This document shows, one piece after another, positions 42,104 through 53,781 of a stretch of DNA of 64,000 bases. The position numbers and the translations under genes were made by a program. The notes under the pieces were generated by a model, which was not told the origin of the DNA, ran no database searches, and saw nothing but the letters and a program-made list of their open reading frames with translations. Origin of the DNA: Gigaspora margarita (taxonomy: Eukaryota; Glomeromycota; Glomeromycetes; Diversisporales; Gigasporaceae); assembly GCA_009809945.1 (NCBI GenBank), contig WTPW01000067.1:1-64000 (forward strand). Reading direction: 5' to 3'. Position 1 is the first letter of the stretch, and every line of letters begins with the position of its first letter.

Positions 42104-42529
42104 ATGCTAATTACCATGAATGAAGTCATAGATGACCTCACTTCCTTAAATTCTCCAGATATCGATCCCTTATCTCCACTATTTGACCCTATGCAAGGGT
42201 ATAACAAATGCATCAATGACACCCTCAATGGCTTACAAAGATCTGTGAGATTGGGACAATGAGTCAGTGCTATGGCTCATGGATATTACTTAGGCATGCT
42301 ATATGCCACAGGGACTACTCAACAAAAGCATCAGTTTTATGAAGAAGTGTCAAGGCATTACTATTCAGCCTCTCTATGTATTTATGATATTTTCTCTGTC
42401 CATAGAGTAGCCCAAATATATTGAACTAAGAAGCTGCGCTTTACTGACTTTTGGAAGTTCAAGATAGAAGATCTATAAGTAATCTTGGGCTTCTTGTGGA
42501 ACTCGAGCTTAAGCGAGGAAGAAGTGTAA
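42104..42529 (+). pseudogene. Third ORF remnant downstream of integrase, function unknown
   Basis: One phase is readable for 141 codons from ATG 42104 (MLITMNEVIDDLTSLNSPDI) to TAA 42527, broken by TGA near 42260 and 42422 and TAA near 42477. Segments between the stops look protein-like (YYLGMLYATGTTQQKHQFYE, SRHYYSASLCIYDIFSVHRV, KLRFTDFWKFKIEDL). There is no membrane segment or Cys cluster, so it is not an obvious envelope. It sits where some gypsy elements carry an extra 3' gene. The TGA codons match the decay pattern of the rest of the element. Confidence 0.5.
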
Positions 42530-42735
42530 ACCTCGTAACTTGATCTACTTGACTGCGTCTCCCCAGTGAACAAAATCACAGAATAAAGTGCAATTTATCG
42601 CATTTATTCCATTTATCAAATTTATTAGATTTATGCGATTTATTGGTTGTATCAGATTTATTAGATATATCAGACTTATTAGATTTATGCAACTTATTAA
42701 TTATATTAGATTTAGGCAATTTATTAGATATCTAT
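42530..42735 (+). repeat. Dispersed repeat with 9-bp minisatellite, copy 2
   Basis: TTGATCTACTTGACTGCGTC, CTCCCCAGTGAACAAAATCA and the AGATTTATT-type units follow the same order as at 29755-29975. It begins directly after the third ORF, so it could be the 3' untranslated or LTR part of gypsy element 2, and the 29.8-kb copy a solo remnant. Confidence 0.6.
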
Positions 42736-43029
42736 ATAATTAAAACACAAACATCTGCAACAATGTGGCTTTGTCCCAAATAATTGTGCAACCTAGTTGA
42801 ACTTAAGTTTCCTTGTGATTTTACAGAATTGATACCACTATGATTGAACTGTGAAAATTAAAACACAATGTTGCTCCGTTCCACTGGCCAATCAAATATT
42901 CTAACGTGGCCATACTAAAATAAGGCTTATATCAGAGTACTGATGTCCATCTATTTTACTGGTAATCAAGTATTCTAACGTGATCATACCAAAATAAGCT
43001 TATATCAATGTTTTAACACCTTAAACAAC

Positions 43030-43255
43030 TCTCTTAAAATCATGAAACATGAATTTTCCAAATTTGCTTCTTTTATTTGATTGCTTACAAACTGTTTTGA
43101 GCAAAAAAATAGCTAAAAAAGTCAATTAAACATTTTACGAATTGGAAAGCATTTTGTATAATGGTCCCAAGTTTAAGAACAAGTGCAAATGCAAGAACAA
43201 ATACAAACGCAAGAGCAAGAACTAAACCAATTGCTTCACAATAGATAAAAAAAAT
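43030..43255 (-). repeat. Dispersed repeat, copy 2 (empty MITE site)
   Basis: Reverse complement of the repeat at 20415-20945 without the 304-bp MITE. Degenerate 6-bp-period AAGAAC/AAATGC words occur at about 43178-43225. Confidence 0.6.
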
Positions 43256-43259
43256 ATAT

Positions 43260-43915
43260 CATACTATCCCTTAGATTGTAACACAGGCAAATTTGTCTGC
43301 ATATTTTAAAAATTTTAATAAAATTTTAAATATTGATTTTAGCTATATCTTTTCTAAGTAAAAAATATTCTTTGAGTTTTGTTTTAATAACTTTGTTATG
43401 AAAATTTTTTAAAATTATTAGAAAACTTTAGTAAAATCAAAGTTTAAAGTTCTTGTATTAGCATTNTTACTATTAAAATTTTCTTTAGGTTTTCTTAAAT
43501 TTTATATGTTCCCGTCTATAAAAAAAATTTTTACTTCTAATACAAGCCTTAATTTTTACAAATAAATCATTAAAGTTGCAATAATAAAAGTTATTATCCT
43601 TTATATAAACTACAATATTGTCTTAAGAACTATAGCTTTAAAACTAAAACTAAACAAGATTATAAAGAAATTGTGATAAAATTTTTTAAAAATTTTTTTC
43701 ATAAAGTTATCTATTTTTAGCTTATATATAACTTAAATTTTTTTTCTTACAATACAAAAACTAATTTTGCAAAAAAATAATCCTAATTTTTAAATATAAT
43801 TGTACAAAGTTTTATTTAATTATTAGTGCTTTAAAATTTTGATCTGTTCATCCTTACTATATATGCTTAGGTAACATATCATATAACCTGTTATTTTCTC
43901 TGTAGTGTAATCGTC
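43260..43915. other. No gene seen
   Basis: Very AT-rich with runs of A and T. No open frame of note and no repeat identified. Confidence 0.5.
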
Positions 43916-44009
43916 TTTTGCTACTTTTGGCAGTTGTGTCATTATTATGCAGAAATCGACATATAAAATTTCCTTTCAATACCAACAAAAGGAAATTTTT
44001 ACCCCTGCC

Positions 44010-44145
44010 ATTTTTCTTATATTATATATTGTATTATATTGTATTATATTGTATTATATTGTATTATATTGTATTATATTATATTGTATTATATTATATT
44101 ATATTATATTATATTTATATTATATTATATTATATATATTATTAT
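44010..44145. repeat. TATTATATTG/TATTATA microsatellite
   Basis: Ten- and five-base units of TATATTGTAT and TATAT in tandem. The open frames across it only translate the repeat. Confidence 0.9.
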
Positions 44146-44386
44146 AAAAAAAAAAAAAAAATTAAGTTTTTTACGAAACATAGACCCTCTTAATTATATT
44201 ATGATAAATAAAAATGTAAAGATTTTGACATTTATATGTTCATCTCTATCTATATTTACGCTCATCTTCTAGAGCTTTTTTCAATATTTGTTTTTTTTTC
44301 TTCTGAATTTTTGCCAGTCTGATGAATTGATAATCACTGATCATCAAAGGTCATAACGAAAAGACCATAGCAAAATTTTTTGTTAC

Positions 44387-44388
<2 letters not shown>

Positions 44389-44415
<27 letters not shown>
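44389..44415. repeat. Poly(A) tract
   Basis: A run of about 27 A. No retroposon body or target duplication was recognised beside it. Confidence 0.8.
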
Positions 44416-44419
<4 letters not shown>

Positions 44420-44596
44420 TTTCGTAAAACATTTTTCCATATCTAAACATAGTAATACAGTAGTGTTATCATGAACTCAGCCTCCTAAGCCCCCTGACCA
44501 ACACAAATTTTAGATCTGGACTGAATATATTGAATGTGTAACATTCAATAACTGTTAGATTTGGCAGGTGATAACACAATATGATCATTTTACATA

Positions 44597-45035
44597 ACTA
44601 ATAAAAGCTTTAAAGTTACTTTGGCCCAGAGGGATCCATATTGTTGTATTAAATTCAAGACAGAACATCTAATGACGTAAAAAAATGCTTTAAATCTAAT
44701 ACACTAGCTTCGGCCCCCAGAGGGGGCCCAAATTGGTGCATTAATTTCAAGACAGAGCATCTAATGACAGAAAAGAAATGCTTTAAATTTATTGCATCAA
44801 CTTTGCCCAATTTAGTGCATTGAATTCAGGATGGAACACCTAATGTCGGAAAGGAAATGCTTTAAATTTAATGCACCAGCTTTGGCCCCGGAAGGGCCAA
44901 ATTTGGCATTAAATTCAAGATAGAACACCTAATGACAAAAAGCAAATACTTTAAATCTAATGCACTAACTTTGGCCTGAAAGGGCCCAAGTTGGTGCATT
45001 AAATTTAGGGTGAAACTTCTAATGATAGAAAGCTT
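44597..45035. repeat. ~100-bp tandem repeat, five units
   Basis: Each unit has ATGCTTTAAATYTAATGCAC, AGCTTTGGCC, a GAGGG/GAAGGG spacer, GGTGCATTAAATTCA and GAACAYCTAATGAC. The outer words of the middle part are inverted (TTTAATGCAC/GTGCATTAAA), so every unit can form a hairpin. Confidence 0.85.
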
Positions 45036-45440
45036 AAGAAAAATTTTCTTTCCAAAATAAAAATAAGAATAAAATAAATAAATCTATTACCTTTAGCATA
45101 TGGGCGGCGAAGCCACCCGCATGATCATGTTTTAGATTTGGTATTTAAAAAAAGCAAATAAGAGCAAAAAAAGTGCAAAAATGCAGGCAAATTTGCCTGT
45201 GTTCTACTACAATCTAAGGGATACAGTATATCATGTGCAAAAACATTAAAAGCTACATTTTTGATACCTGTTACACTTAAAACAGGTTTTATTCTATAAG
45301 CATTAAATAATAAACATACCAGTATGTGCATATGTACCAATGAGAAATTGGCAAAAAATTTGAGCAAGGTGGCTTTAATATATCTTAAAATCACATTATC
45401 CTAAGCCTTAAATAAATATTTATTCCCTGGTTAATATTTA

Positions 45441-46392
45441 TACTTCTATACTATTTCTTCTCCAGATTTCAGAATCAGGCTGATCCAGAATTTTTATAAT
45501 TCTTTTTGGTTATATATCTTTTTTTTATTTTTTTAATAATATACGAATTTTAAACTATTTAAACAGTTACAAACAAAGAGTAAAAGTCGCTGGCTAACAA
45601 AAAAAAAGAAAAAAGCAAAAGAGGGTTTGTAATTTGTAGTAAGCTAAACTTTATGAAATACATAGCTTCATTTTGAAAAAATAGTATCTTTATACAATCT
45701 ATTAAAGAAGCATCGAGTGGCTCTTTTGATACCTATTACACTAAAATCATACTTCTATACTATTTTTTCTCCAGATTTTGGATTCAGGCTAATCTGGAAT
45801 TTTCATAATTCTTTTTGGATATATATCTTTTTTTTTATTTTTTTTAATAATATTTTATTTTTTTTAATAATATATAAATTTTAAACTATTTAAACAGTTA
45901 CAAACAAAGAGAAAAAGTCGCTAGCTAACAAAAAAAGAGAAAAAAAAGCAAAAGAGGGTTTGTAATTTGTAGTAAGCTAAACTTTATGAAATACATAGCT
46001 TCATTTTGAAAAAATAGTATCTTTATACTATCTATTAAAGAAGCATCAGTGGCTTTTATGATACCTATTACACTAAAATCATACTTCTATACTGTTTCTT
46101 CTCCAGATTTTAGATTCAGGCTGACCCGGAATTTTCATAATTCTTTTTGGTTATATATCTTTTTTTTTATTTTTTTAATAATATATGAATTTTTAAACTA
46201 TTTAAACAGTTACAAACAAAGAGGAAAAGTCACTGGCTAACAAAAAAAGAGAAAAAAGCAAAGGAGGGTTTGTAATTTGTAGTAAGCTAAACTTTATAAA
46301 ATATGTAGCTTCATTTTGAAAAAATAGTATCTTTATACTATCTATTAAAGAAGCATTGAGTGGCTTTTTTGATACTTATTACACTAAAATCA
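45441..46392. repeat. ~310-330-bp tandem repeat, three units
   Basis: Units start with TACTTCTATACTRTTT at 45441, 45750 and 46082. Each continues through CTCCAGATTT, a T-rich stretch, TTTAAACTATTTAAACAGTT, AAGCAAAAGAGGG, TTTGTAGTAAGCTAAACTTT and ends ATTACACTAAAATCA. Units are highly similar; unit 2 has an internal duplication of the T-rich segment. Frames such as 46049-46240 are repeat translations. Confidence 0.85.
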
Positions 46393-46549
46393 AGGTATGT
46401 TCTGCTTATATTATAGTGTGGATCAATATTGTTCTGTCTGGTTTAACATTTGCTTTTAATCATTTGTCTATGTATATATGTATAAAATTGTAAATATCGT
46501 GTTATAATAATTAAAAAAAATTTTTTTAAAGCAAATTGTGTTCATAGCA

Positions 46550-49320
46550 GATTATTTAACTATATATTGTGGTTACTGGAATAACGAGTAAGTTCTGTAA
46601 CAATATTTTCACAGTAACACAATAGAAATCACAATAATTCCAATACAAACAAACTCAACCTTAACTACATATGGGTTGTCAGAAAAATGTCGCTTCGTTG
46701 GTCTGAAATGTAAAACTTGCATTATTTGTTATGTATTAGTGGAATAGCGAGTAAGTTTTGTAACATAATATTTACCACATACTATGATCACTGCAAAAGT
46801 GAGTACTGATGACTCACAATAGAAANCATAATTTTAATGCAATTTACAGTTACAACCAAATGCTATAGTCACTAGAATAGCAAGTTCTGTGACAGAATTT
46901 TCACATACTTCATGGTAGAAACATGATGATTCTAATACAAACTAACTCACAGACAGTGTTATTAGAATAGTAAGTAAGTTATATAACAATTTTATGGTAA
47001 CTAACAATAGAAATTACAATAACTCTATTACAAACTAACTCAATCTTAACTATGAAGAAACCATGATAATTCCAGTGCAACAAACTCAACCTTAATTATA
47101 CTATATTTACTAGAATAGCACAATAATTCTTATGCAAACCAATTCGATTTTATCCACATATTGTAATTACCAGAATAGCAAGATGATAATTTCAATACAA
47201 ATTTCTTTATTTTCATCACTATATAACATATTAGAAGGTCATATAACAGAATTTTTTACAATAACATATAATAGGAATTATGATAATTTTATGCAAACTA
47301 ACTCAGCCTTAATTATATACTATGCATTATTGAGATTTTTTACAGTGGCTCATTATAGAAGTTACTATAAATTTAATGCAAACCAACTCAATTTAACCAA
47401 TACTGTAGTTACTAGTTAGAAAGTTCTATAACAGAATTTTTACAGTAATATTGAAATCATGATAATTCAGTGCAAACTAACTCAATCTTAACCAAACACT
47501 ATGGTTACTGGAGTTGTAAAGTTTGTAATAGAATTTTTTATAGTAAATGTAAAAAAAATTACAATAATTTCAATACAAACTATGTATTAATGGAATAGTA
47601 ATTTTATAACAATTTTTCAATAACTCACAATAAATGTTATAATAATTTCAATGCAAAATAAACTTTAATTACATACCATGGTCATTGAATAGCAAGTAAG
47701 TGCAATAACAAAACTTTTATAGCATTATATGATAGAATTACAATATTTCTAATGTAAACTAACTCAACTTAACCACAAACTGTGGTTACAAGAATAGAAA
47801 ATAAGTTTTGTAACTGAATTTTTTACAGTAACTTTCTACAGAGATTACCATAATTCCAATTCAAACTAATTTACCTTAACTATGATAATTCAATACAAAA
47901 TAAACTGTATACTGTTATCAAAAGAATAGTGAATTCTGTAACAAATTCTTTTATAGTAGAAGTAATAACAAACTTACTTGATTTCAAGCACATATTTCTA
48001 GAATGGTAAGTTCTATAATATAATTTTTTTTGTAGTAACTTATAATAACAATCATGATAATTCAATATAAATTAACTCAACCTTATTACTATATGCTGCA
48101 TTATTGAGTAAGTTATATAATGAAATTGTTTACAATATCTTATTTCTTATAGTTAAGTTAGAATAATTCAAATACAAACTAACTTAACTGCATTTGTGTT
48201 ACTAGAATAGCAAGTAAATTTTAAAATAGAATTTTTACAGTAATACAATGGATTTTATGATACGTCTGGTACAAACTAACTCAAATTTAACACATAATAT
48301 AGTTATCAAGTAATTTCTATAACAGTATTTTTACAGTAACTCATGATAAAATTACAATAATTAAATGCAACCTACCTCAATCTTAACCACATATTATGCC
48401 ATAACAAATAATCCTATAACAGAATTTTTTAGTAACTTTCAGCAAAAATTTTAATAATTTTGATACAAACTACCTCAATTTTAGCTTATATAAAAATTAT
48501 ATAAAAATAAAATAATTCCAATGCAAATTAATTCAATCTTAATTACTTACTGTGAATATAAAATAACAAGTATGTACTATACCAGAATTTTACAATACTT
48601 CTAATGCAAAACAACTCAACCTTAATGCATACTATGGCTATTGGAATGGTAAGTAAATTTTGCAATAATTTTTTTAAGTAGCTCAACAGTTGCAATTAAT
48701 ATAGTTCTAATACAAACTAACTCAATCTAAACTAATATAAATCATGATAATTTCAATACAAACTGATTCAACCTTAACTGCATGCTGTAGTCACCATAAT
48801 AGGATTCTGTAGATGAATTTTTTATCTTATAGCAGAAATTACAAACTAAATTGACCTAATTATATATTGTGGTCCAAAGTAGCAGTAAATTTGTAATGAA
48901 ATTTTTACAGTAACTTAATAATAATTTTAATGCAAACTAGCTCAACCACTGTATACTGCAATAGTAGAAATTTTTTTATAGTAGCTTATGATAGAAATTA
49001 TAATAATTCTAATACTAACCAACTTAACCTTATATTACTGAAATAATCAGTAAGTTCTATAACATACCATTTTTTGATAACTCATAATAAAAATCACAAT
49101 TATTCTGATGCAAACTAAACCAACCTTAATTACATAGCGTTATTACAAAATTTTTGCAGTAACTCATGATATAAATTATAATAATTTTATTATGAACTTA
49201 ACCTCTATGTGTTCTGCATTAGCAAGTAAGTTTTTAGGCAGTATTTTTGCAGCAAATCTTAATAGAAACTATGATAATTCTAATTCAAATTAACTCAATC
49301 ATATACTACAGTTACCCAAT
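46550..49320 (+). repeat. Degenerate ~100-bp satellite, array B (2.8 kb)
   Basis: Recurring words in order: ATACTGTGGTTACTAGAATA, GCAAGTAAGTTCTGTAACAG, AATTTTTACAGTAACTCA, AGAAATYATAATAATTC and AATACAAACTAACTCAACCT. Unit lengths vary from roughly 50 to 115 bp because of deletions. At least twenty-five partial units. No real ORF; frames inside are repeat translations. Confidence 0.8.
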
Positions 49321-49892
49321 TTGTTTGGTCACTTATTTTCTAATAACCATAGTAACTTGATTCCAGAAATCACTCGAGTAACTCAATTTAAATAGTATAA
49401 ACAAGAAAATACATACAATCAAACATGATACTATCAGATCAATAGTATAACAATAAATAAAAATCTTATAAAGGCTAAAATAGCAGATTGGACATTTTGT
49501 CCAATAAAGTCATCTGATCTCGCAATAATGATTACTTTGTCACTTCATTGACAAGCTCTCAAAAAGAAATCAATAAAAAGGTTGGTAATCTCTGATTTCT
49601 TAAAGCTACTCCTGATTAAATTTTATATCATGGTATCGAAGTAGTTTAAAAAATTAATAATCTATTAATTAAATAATTTCATTCCTTCTTTTTTTTTAAT
49701 TGCAATATTCACAGAATTTTGCAATAATTTATAAATTATTATTTGTAAGTAATTGAAGTAAATATGCGACTAACTAAATAAGAGATTAACTAAAAAATGT
49801 GAACAACTTAATACCTTTTGCACAATTCTTGGTTGGTAAATTTTTAATTATTTTTATTCATTGAGATTTAGTCAATGAGTACAAGTACCTAA

Positions 49893-49924
49893 AAGCGTTG
49901 CGTAAGCAACGCGAGACAAGCTAG
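49893..49924 (+). mobile_element. Candidate Helitron 3' terminus
   Basis: The hairpin GCGTTGCGTAAGCAACGC (49895-49912) is followed by eight bases and CTAG, then T. A short GC hairpin 8-12 bases before a CTRR end, inserted before T, is the Helitron pattern. The 5' end (TC after A) was not located, and no Rep/helicase ORF is present. Confidence 0.45.
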
Positions 49925-50136
49925 TATGTAGTTATCCCACAAAAAATTTTCCAGTCACGTGACTTTGTCGTGGCGCAAACCAATTGAATTTCAGGATCAG
50001 GTGTAACGTAAAAATCACGCTTTTTATAATTTTTCATAAAAATCACTAATAACTCTGAAGTTTTTCTATGTAATCGTCTACTGCGCATTAACAAAAAAAT
50101 TTCTTGCAACATTTTGGTATTAGCAGTACTCTAACC

Positions 50137-50237
50137 TATAGATGCTGGCGAAATGTGGTGAAATGTGGTGAAATAATTTCACCACTATTGGTGGTGAATT
50201 GGTAAAATTGGTGAAATTAATTTCACCAGCATCTATA
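50137..50237. mobile_element. 101-bp hAT-like miniature palindrome
   Basis: The ends TATAGATGCTGG/CCAGCATCTATA are inverted and flanked by the 8-bp duplication CTCTAACC (50129-50136, 50238-50245). The interior is made of GGTGAAAT/ATTTCACC words. Confidence 0.85.
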
Positions 50238-50418
50238 CTCTAACCAAACGCCTAAACCAAACCCTAACCACAGAACTACTCGATTTATTACTTTAATTCC
50301 GTCGCCTTATTCGATTGTTTTGATTGTTTTGATTTTCACGTTACACCTGATCTCAAAATTTGATTGGTTTGTGCCACAAAAAAATCACATGACCGGAAAA
50401 TTTTTTATGGGATAGCTA

Positions 50419-50802
50419 CAGGGACGTGGAAAAAATATCGATTTGATTTGGCAAAAATATCTATCGTATAGTCAAAAATATCGATTTTATCGATTTGCCC
50501 ATGATTGACCAATAAGAATTTAAGATTTGGTGTAACATAAAATAACGTGATCAGTATCTAATTTCATGCTTTACGGGAAGTTAACGGAAAGGTTTGTTTG
50601 TTGATTGTCTACATTTCCGAAACTTGCCGACAATTTAGGTTGGCCAAATTCATGTTGCCCGGCCCAAATTATACTTTAATTTTGCCCGAAGTGGTGTAGT
50701 TACACTGCATAAAAAATTGTAAAAATATCGATTTCCCTATGATTTGGCCTAAAAATATCGATTTATAATGATCTATATAAATCAATATTTTCCATGTCCC
50801 TG
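50419..50802. mobile_element. 384-bp hAT-like MITE
   Basis: The inverted ends CAGGGACGTGGAAAA/TTTTCCATGTCCCTG (one mismatch) are flanked by GATAGCTA on both sides (50411-50418, 50803-50810). AAAATATCGATTT words are repeated near both ends on both strands. Confidence 0.9.
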
Positions 50803-51448
50803 GATAGCTACTACCTTCCCTCAACCATGCTTCGTCACGTGATATTCACGTGTACTTAGAGTTGTTATGCGCACAATATGCAATAGCAGAAGAGAAAGTG
50901 AAGTGGAGCACTACTCCCATCATATCTTAATAAAGAAAGTTTTTAATATGAAATCAGAGCGAGAATAATTGTTATTTCAGGAAGCATATCCCGTTTCAGA
51001 TTTAATGATGCACAAATCACAACTAATGAAAAATGATTCACCAAATAGAATTCATCTCTGGTTAAAGAATTCATCTCTGGTTAATCAGACCGGATTATTT
51101 CAATATTCTCAACATGTATGGCGATCAGGGGTACCGAAAAATTAATTGCTATACAATTACGGAAAATCATAATTGTTACACAAAAATAATTGTGAACAAT
51201 TAAATTTGCAAAAAATCACAATTAATTGCAATTAATTGCTATTTTTGCTTACACTGTAAATATAACTACGAATTGCTATGATAAACATTTCGAATTTAAA
51301 ATGTTCTACGTAGATATATATTTTAATGCAATTGTAACCTAACGCTAAAAAAAGTTATATTTTTTTTACATGTAATTATAACTAAAAAAAAGGTTGAATA
51401 CATTACTACAAATAAATTGCCGTTTTACAATCATAGCAAAAACTAGAA

Positions 51449-51473
51449 CTAGACCCGTCGTTAAACGACGGGT
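51449..51473 (-). mobile_element. Candidate Helitron 3' terminus (minus strand)
   Basis: Read on the minus strand, the perfect 20-base hairpin ACCCGTCGTTTAACGACGGG is followed at once by TCTAG and then T. This fits a Helitron 3' end (hairpin, CTRR, insertion before T). The matching 5' end is not identified. Confidence 0.5.
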
Positions 51474-51681
51474 TTAACATAAACCATATATATTTCTATT
51501 TCATATTAAACTATTGTTACATATTGTCAAATTATTAAATTTTATTATCTACAAATATATTGCGTTTACATCATATTAATTAAATTAATTCATATAAAAA
51601 AACAAAATAAATAAGTTTCGAATGTTTAATTTTAAACAAATCTTTTTCATTTTTTTCATTATTAATTTCTTAATATGAAAT

Positions 51682-51775
51682 GATACAACTTTTTGGCTCG
51701 TGAAATCTTTGATCAATATTAAAAACGCGATACAACTTTTTGGCTCGTGAAATCTTTGATCAATATTAAAAACGC
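51682..51775. repeat. Perfect 47-bp tandem duplication
   Basis: Two identical units beginning GATACAACTTTTTGGCTCGT and ending ATTAAAAACGC. Their identity inside a decayed element indicates a recent duplication. Confidence 0.9.
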
Positions 51776-52008
51776 TTATTCGTCAAAGGAAAAAAATTCT
51801 TTAATGGATCGAAATAAATATAATTAATGTTTAACTGCACTTAAAATCCAAGCGATTCACATAACCAAAATTTTAAATATTGGATAATTTTAGCAAAAAT
51901 TGCAATTAATTGATTAATTGTGGCTGCGTCATCAATCAATTAATTGGGTTCAAAATATTTGCAATTAATTGCATCTACAATCAATTATTCGGTAGGCCTG
52001 ATAGCGTT

Positions 52009-53780
52009 CATGCTCTGGCAAATGATCTCTGACACAACTTTTAGTTACAATTTGAGAAATCAATATAATAAGTTAGTGTGATTTAAATGCAGCAAACACT
52101 AAAAATTTAGTATAAAGAATTACAAATTAAAGATAATGGATAAATAGTATTTAAATTGAAGAAATTAATATATCATGTAAATAATATTTCTTATACAATA
52201 GAACAGGTTCATGCCGCATTTTTTTATCGTGCACTAAACGGTATTTCAAACTCACGTGTAATCAATGTGCTGTACTGTACGCTTCACGTAGCTACAAGCA
52301 TAAAAATTTCAATATGAAATTACAAGGAATGAATATCCAATTAGAAACCGAGAATCGCACTGAAAACATATTGACGTACTTTGGGCTCTGTTCCTGGTAA
52401 ACCATGTCTTTGTTGCACTCCGTTCTTAATATAGTAAGTTTTGCATGTCAATGGACGAAAAGCTTCATATAATGTACAAATTTAGATGAAGTCATGAGGA
52501 AGTACATCCATCAGGTACAAATAGGCACATCATCTAACTTTGCAAGTAAACCATACGCTATGTACCATTCCTGGTTTAGCAAAATTTTATTTATTGGTTG
52601 TTACCTTTATAGGGAATCTATATTACCGGCAAGCATATTATCAGTATTTGTCGGTATTATCGGTCATTGCCTGCATTTTTTCCAAGTGATACCGCCCCAA
52701 ATTAGGAAATCATTCCGATATGGCTACACAATCGGTAAAGAAAACTTTTTATACGTGCTTACGTAAGTACGTATTACAATACTCTTCGGGTAACTATCTA
52801 TCTATGAAACACTACTAAGTGAACTTGAAGCTTTCACACTATATTTAATAATAATATCGACTGAATCTACCTGAATCCCAAACATTATATTAGGTTTTAT
52901 TTGTCGAAGTTATATATAATCTACGTTAATCAACCTAACTATGACCTGTTAAAGTAAAAAAAAAAAAAAAAAAAAAGATAAAAGATAAAACAAGCTTAAG
53001 CGACAATTTTGTAGATTAGTTGATAGTAATATGAGCGCGAGTTATTGTATGTAATTTTTACTGTGCAAATCTTTTAAGAAGTTTAGATATAACATATTAT
53101 AGTTAATTAACTTAATATATGTTTTTTTTATATTAAGTTAGCTATTTAAGTGGAAATTTTGTATAACATGTGTGTTAGTATTTTAGAATTTAGTTTTATA
53201 AATCATGAGTGTTGAAAATCGCATAGAATGTTTAGTTTGGATGTATAAGTGAATATATAAAAAATTATTATAGTTGGATAAATAGAATTAATTTTAATCT
53301 AGTAATTTGATTAATCAATAGATTGGCTTATAAAAGCTGTGTTATTTACTTTACAAGAGTGTATAACTAGATTTTTTCGAATTTTGGATAATAAATTGCT
53401 TCGATTTTGTTCTTTTTGCAAGGTTAATCTACATGATTAACTATATCGGAATCCATTTCCATATTTGGGGCAAATATTCGTGTAGACCTGCATTAGAGAA
53501 ATGTTCCGAGTCATATTTATTACATAGACCTGCATTAAAGAATTATTCCGAGTCATATTTATCAATGTAATTTACCCAAATACGTAAATTGTCAAAGAGC
53601 CGCTAAGTCATCGTTTTACTGCATTAATTGAATAAATAAATATGTAATATGAAAATAAAGCTTTAACGTTTCACCATCCCAAATAATGATTTCCAAATCA
53701 TAATGATTTTATTTCGTTAAATAGCATTAAGATATTTTTAAATGAACATGTCCCGCTAATTACAGAATTATTGTAATTAA
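52009..53780. other. Long region without a supported gene
   Basis: One 90-codon plus-strand frame (52494-52766) contains hydrophobic stretches (SILSVFVGIIGHCLHFF) but no recognised family, and no continuation by splicing was found, so it is not called. A ~42-bp tandem duplication (units at 53483 and 53525, TAGACCTGCATTARAGAA) and an A20 tract near 52957 are present. The last few hundred bases are the 5' flank of the kelch gene. Confidence 0.45.
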
Positions 53781-53781
53781 G

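Larger units (their letters stand above)
49928..50811. mobile_element. TIR element with ~90-bp inverted ends, hosting two nested hAT-like elements
   Basis: The left end GTAGTTATCCCACAAAAAAT and the right end ATTTTTTATGGGATAGCTAC are inverted; similarity extends ~90 bp inward (AGGTGTAACGT, CAAACCAAT). The element at 50419-50802 is inserted in its right terminus, duplicating GATAGCTA. A further copy of the end motif (AGCTATCCCACAAAAAATT) is at 60331-60349. The interior holds the 101-bp element 50137-50237. The frame 49921-50112 is within the left arm. Confidence 0.65.
51126..52000. mobile_element. 875-bp hAT-like element made of AATTAATTGC repeats
   Basis: The ends CAGGGGTACCGAAAAATTAA and, inverted, CAGGCCTACCGAATAATTGA match imperfectly. 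The flanks ATGGCGAT and ATAGCGTT agree at six of eight bases and may be a mutated 8-bp duplication. AATTAATTGC-type words crowd both ends. A putative Helitron end lies inside. Confidence 0.6.

Noticed and set aside
43918..44272. Three overlapping frames rich in Tyr/Ile/Leu
   Set aside because: Translations of the TATTATATTG microsatellite.
52494..52766. 90-codon frame with hydrophobic stretches
   Set aside because: No family or splice continuation could be supported; kept only as a remark in the region entry.
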